The notes: generated by a model from the sequence alone, not told the origin. A DNA stretch of 12,261 nt from Euperipatoides rowelli (GCA_003024985.2 PXIH01S0026036.1); one strand, 5' to 3'; counted from the first letter of the stretch, positions 1 to 8,547 are shown. Made by a program: numbers and translations.

Positions 1-275
1 TTTTTTAAATCATTTGGTATGATTAAAAACAAATATATTTTAGTCCCTTTGAACATAAATTTTAATAATTTGAAGCATTTTTGAGGCTAACAACGATTGT
101 TGAATTGTAAAGAAAAAATGTCTACATATTACCGTCAGTGGAGTGGAAAGGATTAAACAATGATTGTTGAATTGTAAAGAAAAAATGTCTACATATTACC
201 GTCAATGGAGTGGAAAGGGTTTAAGGCCAATAATTACATTTCAGAGTTTGCAAAGATGAAACGGCCAATTATAGA
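1..275. other. AT-rich left flank of the transposon nest, no gene seen
   Basis: This flank lies outside the left end of the outer DNA transposon. It is AT-rich and contains the 67-bp tandem duplication listed separately. The short open frame beginning at 205 has no recognisable protein character and crosses the transposon end, so I do not call it a gene. Confidence 0.6.
91..224. repeat. 67-bp tandem duplication, two copies
   Basis: Positions 91-157 and 158-224 are two consecutive copies of a 67-bp unit beginning caa[c/t]gattgttgaattg. They differ at only a few bases (c/t near the start, g/a in gtc[a]gtgg, and the last seven bases). The near identity points to a recent local duplication compared with the old decayed transposons to the right. 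No function is evident. Confidence 0.93.
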
Positions 276-292
276 CAGGGTGTCTATAATTG
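266..292. repeat. Perfect 12-bp inverted repeat with GGG centre at the transposon end
   Basis: The sequence caattatagaca, then ggg, then tgtctataattg is a perfect 12+12 palindrome. Its right half is the terminus of the outer DNA transposon (starting at 276). The left half lies outside that terminus and repeats the terminal sequence in the opposite direction. Confidence 0.9.
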
Positions 293-324
293 AAGTATAT
301 AACTTTGTGTATTCACAAGAAAAC
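276..324. repeat. Left terminal inverted repeat of the outer transposon
   Basis: It starts cagggtgtctataattg and ends gtattcacaagaaaac. The last 16 bases occur exactly in reverse complement at the other end of the nest (7487-7502). It lies just beyond the C-terminal end of the transposase remnant, where a terminal repeat is expected. Confidence 0.72.
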
Positions 325-399
325 TATGATAGAAAACATTTTTTTAAAAGACATGGCTACTGTGAGTTTGTTTCTACATGGTTTTTCTCCAAGTGTGCT

Positions 400-1370
400 C
401 TGTTGGTTGATTGGATTTCTAGATAAGTTTAGTTCAACCCACATATGCTGCAGAATGTTGGGTGTTACAAGGTGGAAGTCTGCAGAAATTAGTTCTTTGA
501 GCTTAATGAGATATTATATTTTCCCTGCAGACTATACCCTTAATAAAGCAACAAAGAAATCACATGGGGTAATGTCAAGTGAACAGGGGTGACAATTCTG
601 CCAGACCACTATGTCCAATTCACCACACCAGAAATTGTGATGTAAATAATAGCAAACACCCAAAGACCAATAAGAAGAGGTGCTTAAATCTTGCTGTTAA
701 ATGACTGGAATATGAGTTGTGGAATTATGAATAGTTTTAACATGTCCAGGTATTTTTTGCCATTAATGTCGGTTCAGCAAAGAAAAAGGGAACCACCAGT
801 GTATCAATAAGCGCTACACTAGATGTTAACCTTAGGGCTGTATTCTTTGATCACATAATGATTTTCTGTGCCTCTGATTTGAGTTGTTTATTATGCCAGA
901 AATATGGATTGTTGCCTCATCGATGAGATAGATGTGAAAGCGGGATCTGCCTCAATGCGATCAAGCATCTGTACAGCAAATGCTTTTTGACACGGTTTAT
1001 AATTGGGTTGGAGTTTATGCACTAACTGCAATTTATACGAGTATGGGTAATGTTTATGCAGAACTTTGTGAACTGTTGCTCTAGATATGTTGAAATGGAA
1101 GGTCTACTGGTACTCTTACATTTCAAGACTTCCTGTTGATTTCAACTTTATTCATTGATCTATGCTCCTCCAGTCAGCAGTTCTCTTTTACTCAGTTTTA
1201 AGTTTCACTGCACTTGTGTTAACATTCTTACTCCGCAAATCAATATATGAGCTGCTTTCTCCATGGAGCTATTTTTCTTGTTTTCAGTGTTCAACAGTGC
1301 GACATATCTAGTACCATCTTCATCGAACACTACAATCTTTCCCAGTTGCTTTATTTTTAAAAAAAATTGA
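400..1370 (-). pseudogene. Broken DDE transposase (Tc1/mariner superfamily)
   Basis: No intact frame remains, but family motifs follow in order on the minus strand. About 1100-1065 reads a helix-turn-helix end, ISRATVHKVLHK. It continues in one frame through YKLQLVHKLQPNYKP and AVQMLDRIEADPAF to about 940. After a frameshift, DEATIHISG (about 921-895) corresponds to the FSDEATFHVSG block holding the first catalytic Asp. Near 580-553, DITPCDFF corresponds to SPDLTPCDFF with the last catalytic Asp. Near 470-430, TPNILQHMWVELN matches the C-terminal helix. The spacing agrees with a transposase of about 340 residues. The N-terminal end (1200-1370) is hardly recognisable and stops at the retrotransposon LTR. 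Several frameshifts and stops show it is long dead. Family comparison is from memory. Confidence 0.78.
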
Positions 1371-1615
1371 AATTTGGTCCCGATTGCTGCCTAATGTCAT
1401 TGATTTGCAGCAATATTGGAGCATTTATATGAGCCTGTTCTCGTGTTTTACTATTGTGAGATGGAAGCATGTTTATTTTATAGTTTTGTATACAATTTTT
1501 GTTTGCTGCAGGATTAGTATGTCAGCCATTAAAAAGTAACCATGTGCAAGAATACAAATCCGTCTAGTTTGTTTCCTTTCTTTGCCTTGTACATTACTGA
1601 ATACAATTCATTACA
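1368..1615 (+). repeat. 5' LTR of the BEL/Pao element (borders approximate)
   Basis: This is a direct repeat of 7216-7475. Shared landmarks include gattgctgcct followed by gtcattgatttgcag near the start, gagcctgttctc-like sequence in the middle, an exactly shared 22-base block at 1521-1542 (7369-7390 in the partner), and tttgccttgtacatt near the end. Homology begins near tgaaatttggtc (1368) and fades after about 1615. The two copies differ by many substitutions and by indels. Confidence 0.8.
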
Positions 1616-1764
1616 ATCTATAACATATTTATTTATTAGAAACGAATAGGCCTACCACTATTATAGTCGCCATGATTAGAAATGGACTATCTACACCCGT
1701 TCACTTGAAATTCGACATCATAACATCCATGCTCTAATTGCCTGCAATTCCATTCAGCATGAGC

Positions 1765-1960
1765 TATTTACAGTATAATGGATCATTCTTTCCTAATTAT
1801 ACTCATTATTTATTAAGTATTTACACTGTAATGGATCCATCTTACCTAGTTACACTCACTATTTATTAACTATTTACAGTGTAATGGACTGTTCTTGCCT
1901 AGTTACTATTTGTTTATTTAACAGTGTAATGGGTCATTTTTTCCAATACTATTTATTGTT
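1765..1960. repeat. 53-bp tandem repeat array, about four copies
   Basis: Units start with tatttacagtgtaatgg-like sequence at 1765, 1818, 1871 and 1915. The spacing is 53, 53 and 44 bp, and each unit continues into tcattctt-cctagttac-actcactatttatt-like sequence. A degenerate fifth start may be present at about 1973 (taaattgggtcattct). It lies in the leader of the retrotransposon, a common place for minisatellite-like repeats in BEL/Pao elements. Confidence 0.85.
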
Positions 1961-2578
1961 GGCCAGATAAGGTAAATTGGGTCATTCTAGCTTAAGCATT
2001 TGGCTATTTGTTATCCATGACTGCAAATACATGCTACATTAACTTTACTGATTCACAACCACCATTTTATATTGATAGCTGTGTGCATACATTGTCTAAC
2101 TTCACACCCAATTTGTGGCTGATGGCTTGTGTGTATTGTGCACACTTGGCATTTATCGGTGACTATTGTATATATGTGTGTGCATGTATATTGTCGGGCC
2201 ATTTAAACTATTGAAAAGTTGTCATTTGTTGCCAGCTTGTCGGGCTGCATTGGTCCCTACTTGTCACAGTGATTGGTCTGCACTTCTCCACTAGTGCCTA
2301 TAGAGCTATAGTAACATTGTATACACCATTTGAACAATCCTATCCTTTTTACACAAAGGACTCACAAAGTCTGCACTCACAATAGACAGGTTGCTTGTAG
2401 GCAGCACGAGTAAGTCATCAGTAGAATTAAACAAATTCAGGTGTGTGTGCCAAATGCCTTTTAGACATATCGTCTATAAAAAAGACAACATGTCGAAATA
2501 AGTACTTGTTGGAGCTACAAGATGTTCAAAACAAGATTTGAATTCAGCTGTAGGGTTGTAAACTTGGAGCTGGAGATG

Positions 2579-2586
2579 GTCCAGAG
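2579..2586. repeat. Target-site duplication, left copy (gtccagag)
   Basis: This octamer is identical to 3219-3226 and directly abuts the left end of the MITE. It is the only exact 8-bp direct repeat at these borders and defines the insertion point. Confidence 0.92.
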
Positions 2587-3218
2587 CAGGGCTGTAGTGG
2601 GGGGTATAGGGAGTATATCTACTTCCTTATTATAGGAAATACAGTATACTTACTTCCTGAAGTTATAACGCTGAGTATACGGCAAAAATAGAGTATACCC
2701 ATTTCTAAATATTAAAAAAATAATGTATCTTACTTTATAGATTTAATAAACATTATTAAAATCATTTCATTATTAAAAACACTATATTTATATACTCTAT
2801 ATTTATTAATTATGCAACAAATTATAATTAACTGGCTAGTCAGTGGATATGATTATTAGCTTACAATTGTCTAATTTGTCCACTATTTAAATGCACATAT
2901 TTTTATTAAAGACAAAATCTTGTTAGTAGAATTACATTTAAAAAAAAACATAAGTTGCCAAAATTGATGTCTTATTTACCATTTGGCATTCTCACTGACT
3001 TTAAAATTGTCATTAATTAGGGACTCATACACTATCATAACATAAAGCCAGTGTTCAATATTGCCTTTTCCAGGCTGTAAAAATAAACCTCTTCTTGGAT
3101 ACATCTAAAATCTGTTGCAACTATCAAATTCGTGATTAACAACTAAAAAACAAAAAACTTATCAAAATAAGGGACCAATTACAGTATGCCCACTTATAAT
3201 TTTGTGACTACAGCCCTA
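2587..3218. mobile_element. hAT-type MITE, 632 bp, with 8-bp target-site duplication
   Basis: The left end reads cagggctgtag. The right end reads ctacagcccta, whose reverse complement tagggctgtag differs from the left end only at the outermost base. Both ends are flanked by the identical octamer gtccagag (2579-2586 and 3219-3226). An 8-bp duplication with CAGGGCTGTAG-like ends is characteristic of hAT elements. The interior is AT-rich with repeated agtata/gtatac words near the left end and has no transposase frame, so it is non-autonomous. The insertion interrupts the retrotransposon and is the youngest layer of the nest. Confidence 0.93.
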
Positions 3219-3226
3219 GTCCAGAG
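3219..3226. repeat. Target-site duplication, right copy (gtccagag)
   Basis: Identical to 2579-2586, abutting the right end of the MITE. Removing 2587-3226 would restore the uninterrupted retrotransposon leader/gag sequence. Confidence 0.92.
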
Positions 3227-4110
3227 TGAGAACAATGAAGAGATTCAATTAGATTTGCTGAACATGCTGCCTACATCTCCAAAACTGAGTCATCAATCGG
3301 TATTCCACGTAAGCATGTCACAATGCCCACTAGGGTAAGACTTCCTACAATAGAAATGCCAAGTTTTCTGGACACAATCAAGAATGGAGTACTTACCAAG
3401 ACTTTGTTGCACTTGTCTATAACAATGAACTAACACCAGTCCAAAATTATTATACCACAAAGGCTCATTAGAAGCCAAAAGGCTATTAAATTCATTCTCA
3501 AGCACCAATGCCAACTATGAAGAGGCTTGGAAGATGCTCATCACACTATCAAAAACAAAGAATTATTGTTAATACCCACATTAACACACTCTAGTCTAAA
3601 AACATTACAGGGAGACATATCCATATCCCTTTAAAAATTATTGGATATGACTGTAGAGAACATCAGGGCATTAAAAGTGCTTGGAGAGGCCACCACTCAT
3701 ATCCATACTGATACACTTGGTCATCAGTAAATTAGATGATGATACATGTAGACATTGGGAGCTATCATTAAAAGATATATCGATGCTACCTTTACCCTTC
3801 AGTTCTTGGAGAAGACATGTCATGTATTGATCCTGCTACTGACCATAGGAGTGTCAAGCCTATAGGTAGCTGGCCATACACAGTGACAAACTGTGGTAAA
3901 CCATCTGCATCCCACCTCTGTGAAATATGTAAACAAGAACATCTACCTTACAGGTGTGAAACAGTCAAGCTGCCATTTTTGAGAGAATCAATTTGATAAA
4001 AGCCAAATCATTGTTTTAACTGCCTTAGAGCAGGCAATTTGGCTGCCATGTAAGTTCTTATTGTACAAAAGGTGTGGCAGGTGTCACCATACTATACTTC
4101 CACATACTAT
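3227..4110 (+). pseudogene. Broken gag of the BEL/Pao element
   Basis: In frame from 3335, VRLPTIEMPSF matches the start of the DUF1759-type Gag domain. A different frame near 3427 gives ELTPVQNYYTTKAH, matching the next conserved part of that domain. After a poorly readable middle, about 3916-3960 gives LCEICKQEHLPYRC, the CxxC-x-H-x-C motif of BEL/Pao Gag. About 4018-4100 gives NCLRAGN followed, after another shift, by KRCGRCHHT, the zinc-knuckle pair. Gag coats and packages element RNA. Here at least five frame changes and several stops make it non-functional. The 3293-3514 minus-strand open frame is a shadow of this region. Confidence 0.72.
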
Positions 4111-6240
4111 ACAGCCCCCACAGACTACACTCGAAACAGCTCCACCTCATACAAACTTGACAGACAACATAAGCAATCAAATTTGCAGATGTAAATTCCA
4201 ACATGTACATCCTGCTCCTACAGCAATGATCTCGGTTAGGAACAATGGTGTATACCAACAGTGCAGAGCACTGCTTGACTCCAGCTCACAGGCCTCATTC
4301 CTAAGTTGTGCACAACGTAAGGCTTAGACATCATCATTGCAACATGTCTGTCACATCTCTAGAAAGTTGGCAGGTCACTACTACTACATGTGGATCCCTA
4401 AAATGCTATTTCTCCAGTCTTGATCCAAAAATAATGGGACCCGTCACAATAAGCCTAGACTTAGCGCTTTGGACCCACATTGATGAACTGCAATTGACCA
4501 ATCTAGCATTCAATTAATCAGCAACAATAGACACAGTGCTAGGAGTTGATATATTGTATATGTAGACCTCATTAAGGCTGACAGAAAAAAGGGGAACTCC
4601 AGTATGACCACTGCACAACAGACACATTGATGGGTCCTGTCGAGTGGCATATCATGTACCAGAACAGCACCTCTTAAACGGACATTCAATTACAATTTTG
4701 GGAACTGGAAGAGCCGATACCACCTAAGATGCCGACTCAATCAGAAAAGACATTGTGAGAACCACTTCAGAGAAACACACTCAGGATGCCACAGGGCATT
4801 TCACCTTTTGATCCAAACATTACATAGCAACTTGGGGAAAGCAAATCCACAACCATTTCTTGATTAATGCAGCTGGAAGCATGTCTCTACAAGGAGTCAT
4901 ACTCACAGTACATATTTTCTTTTATGAATGTGCCAGTTTGGGACGCATGACAAAGATAGTTAAAACTAAACATCTCAAACATTTGCAAAACTGTACTAGA
5001 TACCACACCATGCTGTATTTAAGGATTTCAGCACTACCACTAAATTACACATGGTATTTGATGTACTTAGCAAAAACAAGTACAGGCATCTCTCTCAATG
5101 ACAAGATGTTTCAGCAGGTTCAAGTATACAAGGACCGCCGTTAACAGAGAATTCTCTGGAGACCGCCCAGCACCACAATAAGGAATAATGACATATGGTA
5201 CTGCATGTGGCACCTATTTGGCAAAGGTTCTTCAACAGCTGTCAGTGGATGGTGCAACTGACTTCCAGTTGGGCTCTCAGATCTTGGCAATTGACTTTTT
5301 TGTGGATGACAATTTTTAAAGCAATGACAAATACCAAATTGAAATTCAAAAGCAGTTAATACACCTAAAGCAGAGCGGGGGATTTTATTTGATAAAATAG
5401 ACTAGAAATACCAACGCCTACTGGCACACATTCCTAGTTTCATGATGCTGACGAGTCACTCCGTCTGTTGTTGCCATTCTCAAGACATCCGGACTGCAGT
5501 GGCATCCTAACCAGGACCACTTTTCCTACTCTGTTAAACCAGTAATACAATCCTCAGTAACAAAACAATTTTATCCCTAACTGCTCAGCTGGCTATCACC
5601 TGTCATCATAAAACCTAAAATAGTGATGCAAAAGCTCTGGTTACTGGGTGTTGCTTGGGACGAGCCACTATCACCAGACAATGGCATAAATTGAAGCAGC
5701 AGCTACAAGAGCTACCCTATATACAAAACATAAGAATTCCCAGACAAATTGGGATTCTTGATTAATCCGACCATTGAGCTGCTAGGATTTTGCAACAGTT
5801 CTGAAGCTCCTATGTGGCCGTGGCTTATATTAGAAGTTCTAAATCTGGAAGTATTAAAGCCACGTTTTGTGCAAAAACTAGAGTGGCCCCTTAAACAACT
5901 ACCTTTGCCCATATTTCAACTGTGTAGGGGCCAGTCTTTTTGCTAGATTGCTATCATCAATAGTTTGAAACTAAGCTCAATTTTAAAAACACTTGAACAG
6001 ACTCCTCTGTGGTTCTGAACATTTGTTGCCAACCGTGTCAGATATTCAAGACCTCATCTCTGCTCAGGGTTGGCATCATGTCAAATAGGGGAACAGTCCA
6101 ATGGACTGTTCTAGAGGACTATGTGGATAAATTAATGGACTTCACTCTGGTGAATGGGACCACCTTGGCTGTCCCAAGAAGCTGCATCTTGGAGTGAACA
6201 GAGCCCAACATCAGGATTACAATAATAGAAATGAAGCCTA
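4110..6240 (+). pseudogene. Broken pol: protease, reverse transcriptase and RNase H of the BEL/Pao element
   Basis: About 4237-4310 encodes CRALLDSSSQASF, matching the aspartic protease active-site block (normally LLDSGSQ; the Gly is replaced by Ser). About 4690-4760 gives QFWELEE, the linker block before reverse transcriptase, followed in another frame by CENHFRETH. About 5000-5105 ends in AKTSTGISLND of the reverse transcriptase fingers. About 5190-5310 reads GTYLAKVLQQL and then FFVDD at 5296-5310, the catalytic Y/FxDD box. At 5491-5532 GLQWHPNQDHFSY and then KIVMQKLWLLGVAWDEPL mark the connection. The stretch 5770-6110 carries RNase H-like blocks (LLGFCNSSEA; SDIQDLISAQGWHHV). About ten frameshifts or stops lie between these blocks. 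Blocks were assigned from family memory, not from a search. Confidence 0.75.
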
Positions 6241-7130
6241 CTAAGTGTCCTCACTTTTTTTGTGCAAATCTGTCAACAATTAATGGGCCATTTACTTTTA
6301 AGTGAAAATTGATTATGCAGGCCTTATCACCAAGTCTCCAGATTGAGAGGAGCTGGTTCCAACATACTTACAAAGTCTTCATTGTGCTCCAGGAATACAT
6401 AGTGACTATGGCCCATTCATTTGGAACTGGTCACTGGCCTGACTACTGAGGCACTGATGGTCACCCTTCAAAGTTTCATGGCTTTAAGAGGTAAACCGAG
6501 TAAAATATACGATTGCAATGCCAACTTCAAGGATGCGGTTGTAGAGCTGAGGCGATTGTATGATGATGCCAGAGCGGTAGACTTTGGTAATCAATTATGT
6601 ACCAAGGGCATTCAATCCCACCAAGCTAACCCCATTTTGATGGAATCTGGAAAGCTGGGTAAGTCTACCAAAGGCCATGTCTTAAAGGTAATGGGTATGA
6701 ACATGGTGACTTCTGAGATCTATACCCTTTTAGTCCAGGTTGAGGCCTGCCTCAACTATAGACCTTTGTGCCCAGTCTCTTCAGATGCCAATGATCTTGA
6801 GGCATTGACCATTTTCTAATTGGATAAGCACCAAGCTTTCAGAGAAACACTGATACCACTTCTGAAAATCGCTTTGTACACTGAAAGCTAGTACATATCC
6901 AGTAGACCTTTTGGGGACGGTCATCCGAGTATCTCTCAAGATTGCAGTAAAGACCCAAGAGGACAGTAAAACAACCAACATGCAGGTAGGCAAATTGGTC
7001 TTACTGAGATAAGGTATATCCACCATTAAAATTGAGTTTGGCATGAATTGTGAAATCCACCCAGGGGATGATGGATTGGTGTCATAATCCTGGAGACTGT
7101 TGTGAGAACGCTCAGGTCGATATGTAAGAT
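6240..7130 (+). pseudogene. Broken pol: integrase core and C-terminal domain of the BEL/Pao element
   Basis: Near 6308-6325 IDYAG carries the first catalytic Asp. From about 6418 to 6819 the frame is open for about 134 codons: HLELVTGLTTEALMVTL, then RGKPSKIYDCNANF where IYSDNGTNF-like sequence is expected, so the second Asp is displaced or lost, and EACLNYRPLCP containing the catalytic Glu, followed by SDANDLEALT. After frameshifts, about 6825-7090 gives HFLIG-like, SEYLSRLQ and VYPPLKLSLA blocks, matching the DUF5641-like tail of these integrases. The zinc-binding HHCC domain that should precede IDYAG is missing: only about 90 bp separate the RNase H end from it. The long open frame is probably chance survival. 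Confidence 0.78.
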
Positions 7131-7141
7131 CCCCCCCCCCC
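7131..7141. repeat. Homopolymer run of 11 C
   Basis: A run of eleven C residues lies in otherwise AT-rich DNA, just after the integrase tail of the retrotransposon. It is probably slippage in a pol remnant. It is a possible site of length polymorphism or assembly error. Confidence 0.9.
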
Positions 7142-7201
7142 TACACTTACAAGCAAAATACTGACTTCCATTAGTTTGGACACTGAATTTTGCTTGTACC
7201 A

Positions 7202-7215
7202 AGCAAGGGGCTAAA
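7202..7215 (+). other. Candidate polypurine tract of the BEL/Pao element
   Basis: The sequence agcaaggggctaaa directly precedes the TGTTTGGTC start of the 3' LTR. This purine-rich stretch is where plus-strand DNA synthesis of an LTR element would be primed. It is degenerate (two pyrimidines) and its assignment depends on the LTR border. Confidence 0.45.
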
Positions 7216-7475
7216 TGTTTGGTCTAGATTGCTGCCTGGTGTCATTGATTTGCAGTAGCTGGCAGCAGCATTGGAGAATTTTCTACAAGCCTGTTCTCTC
7301 ATTTTCTTATTAAGAGATGGTGGTATGGGTCTTGTACATATGAATTTTGGTTGTGGTGGGATTAGGATGTCAGCCATTAAAAAGTAACCACATGCAAGAA
7401 TACAGTCCTGTGTAGTTTGTTTTCTTGCTTTGCCTTGTACATTGTCACATTACTCAAACACACGAGTTGTTATAC
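7216..7475 (+). repeat. 3' LTR of the BEL/Pao element (borders approximate)
   Basis: Partner of 1368-1615, beginning tgtttggtctagattgctgcc and probably ending ttgttataca. TG...CA termini fit an LTR. It has an extra short insertion compared with the 5' copy (ctggcag after tttgcagtag) and many substitutions. The outer transposon's right inverted repeat begins only about 12 bp after it. Confidence 0.78.
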
Positions 7476-7486
7476 AGTATATAGTG

Positions 7487-7535
7487 GTTTTCTTGTGAAT
7501 ACATGAAGTTGTATATTGATTTATAAACACCCCAT
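7487..7535. repeat. Right terminal inverted repeat of the outer transposon
   Basis: It reads gttttcttgtgaataca onward to tataaacaccccatg, the reverse complement of the left end at 276-324 with a few changes. It starts immediately after the 3' LTR, which shows that the retrotransposon landed near the 5' end of the transposase unit, close to this terminus. Confidence 0.72.
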
Positions 7536-7869
7536 GCAAAGGTTGGTATATGAATAACTTTTTGATACAATATACAAGAATTGTTAATTTCAAATTTTAA
7601 AAATTAAACATATTAACACAATTTGACTTAGGTCTGTCATTTTCATTGGGTGGAAATGTGCTCAGAGCTAGAATTGATGTGCTAATTTTCATAAATCGCA
7701 TCAATATAGTCTACAATCAGAGAATAGAGAGTTATAATCAGTGAATGTAGATAGATCATATGCATTGCATTATCTCATGTTTTTTAAGATTGGAGCACAC
7801 ATGTAAGAATTAAGCCACCTGGGTATTCTAAAAATACAGGAAGATTGACAATATGATGGGCAATAAATA
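7536..7869. other. Intergenic AT-rich DNA, nothing recognised
   Basis: Single-copy-looking AT-rich sequence between the right end of the transposon nest and the exon-like stretch at 7875. I see no gene, repeat or RNA structure that I can support here. Confidence 0.6.
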
Positions 7870-7874
7870 TTTAT

Positions 7875-8135
7875 TTAGCTAAGTAGAAAAGGAATGTAAT
7901 AATGAGCATGAACAATAATGAATAAAAATCTTAATTCCGGCATTTTTCGATATTTGTAGCGATTCGACTTTAAGAAAACATATCTTAAGAAAGCTCGCCG
8001 AAACATTTCAATGGATTTACTGTTTCCCTCCAAAATTCCTGATATTAATTCCTTTTTTTCAGCAATCAATATTTGTTTGAAGTGATTTAGTATACTGTTA
8101 TTTCTTAAAAGGTTTGCTGTATCGTTAGGTGAAAC
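7875..8135 (-). other. Unrecognised exon-like open stretch, 86 codons
   Basis: The frame is open from 8135 to a TAA at 7877-7875. There is no ATG near the start, so it would have to be an internal or terminal exon or a gene fragment. The composition is protein-like: a charged amphipathic part (KQILIAEKKELISGI), a basic part (MFRRAFLRYVFLKSNRYKYRK) and a hydrophobic end. Possible splice acceptors on the minus strand are the ACAG after about 8120 and the ACAG ending near 8141. A minus-strand AATAAA (7875-7870) overlaps the stop codon. I do not recognise the family. Alternatives are chance in AT-rich DNA or a pseudogene piece. It lies downstream of RXYLT1 on the same strand. Confidence 0.25.
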
Positions 8136-8139
8136 TCAG

Positions 8140-8541
8140 CTGTACCAAATATTCCAACAGCAAGTTTATTCTTTCCTATTCATTTTCCAAATTTTTTTGT
8201 ATTTTTTTTTTTTAATTACTATATACAGTAAGTACGTAGTTGGTCCAATTCTGATAGGATGTTGGGCTGTGCGGCCTGTTGTAGTCTAAAAAGTCTTGTA
8301 TTCTAGCCCCTATTTCTAAGCCAGATTTTTTTTATTATAGGCAACTGTATACAAATACTAAATATTAATATTTGCTGAAAATTAATTTTTTTTGTTACAA
8401 TCAAAAAAAATATATATTTTTAACAACTTTTTTAGTGAACCTTCACTTGAGAAGCCACCAATCTATTGCATATTTCCAAAATTAGGAATTTACATTTAAT
8501 TAAAAAAAATAATCTAAAATTTAATACTTTACAGTAAAAAT
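8140..8541. other. AT-rich intergenic DNA downstream of RXYLT1
   Basis: Contains runs of T (about 8195-8213, 8325-8334, 8386-8394) and low-complexity A/T. A minus-strand open frame of about 40 codons ends at the stop 8212-8214 but has no support beyond being open. No poly(A)-tail-like feature with flanking duplications is seen that would mark RXYLT1 as a retrocopy. Confidence 0.55.
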
Positions 8542-8547
8542 TTTATT
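8542..8547 (-). terminator. Candidate poly(A) signal of RXYLT1 (AATAAA)
   Basis: TTTATT on the plus strand is AATAAA on the minus strand, 60 bp past the RXYLT1 stop codon. It is the first canonical hexamer downstream. In such AT-rich DNA the hexamer also occurs by chance, so a short 3' UTR is likely but not certain. Confidence 0.5.

Larger units (their letters stand above)
1616..2586 (+). other. BEL/Pao leader and start of gag, no readable frame
   Basis: This stretch between the 5' LTR and the MITE corresponds to the untranslated leader and probably the start of gag. It holds the 53-bp tandem repeat array (1765-1960). From about 2480 a few Gag-like residues can be guessed (a stretch around VQNKI), but no reliable alignment is possible by eye. 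The open frame at 2008-2214 has no family character. Confidence 0.5.
1368..7475 (+). mobile_element. Decayed BEL/Pao LTR retrotransposon
   Basis: Two direct repeats of about 250 bp (about 1368-1615 and 7216-7475) enclose gag and pol remnants in BEL/Pao order: DUF1759-like Gag, CxxC and zinc-knuckle motifs, LLDS protease, reverse transcriptase with a VDD box, RNase H, integrase ending in the RPLCP block, and a DUF5641-like tail. Without the 632-bp MITE inside it, the element would be about 5.5 kb, within the usual range. LTR divergence and dozens of frameshifts and stops show an ancient insertion. It lies inside the outer DNA transposon. I could not identify a target-site duplication or a primer-binding site. 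There is no sign of an envelope gene. Confidence 0.85.
276..7535 (-). mobile_element. Decayed Tc1/mariner-superfamily DNA transposon, split by a BEL retrotransposon
   Basis: The ends form an inverted pair. Positions 276-324 (cagggtgtctataattg and onward to gtattcacaagaaaac) match the reverse complement of 7487-7535 along about 49 bases, with a few substitutions and small gaps. Between them lies a minus-strand DDE transposase remnant (about 400-1370). The bulk of the interval, about 1368-7475, is a later BEL/Pao insertion, so the original element was only about 1.2 kb. No clear TA target-site duplication survives at either border. The CAGGGTGTC-type terminus is common for arthropod elements carrying this transposase (from memory). 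Subfamily not assigned. Confidence 0.72.

Noticed and set aside
4058-4517. Several overlapping open frames on both strands
   Set aside because: They are pieces or shadows of the broken gag/pol boundary. The plus-strand one carries the zinc-knuckle and protease motifs already listed, and none is an intact gene.
6781-7377. Minus-strand open frames of 87 and 68 codons
   Set aside because: They run antisense through the integrase tail and the 3' LTR and have no family motifs.
1368-7475. Target-site duplication of the BEL element
   Set aside because: Bases before 1368 (aaaat) and after 7475 (gtata) do not match, and the LTR borders are uncertain by several bases, so none is claimed.
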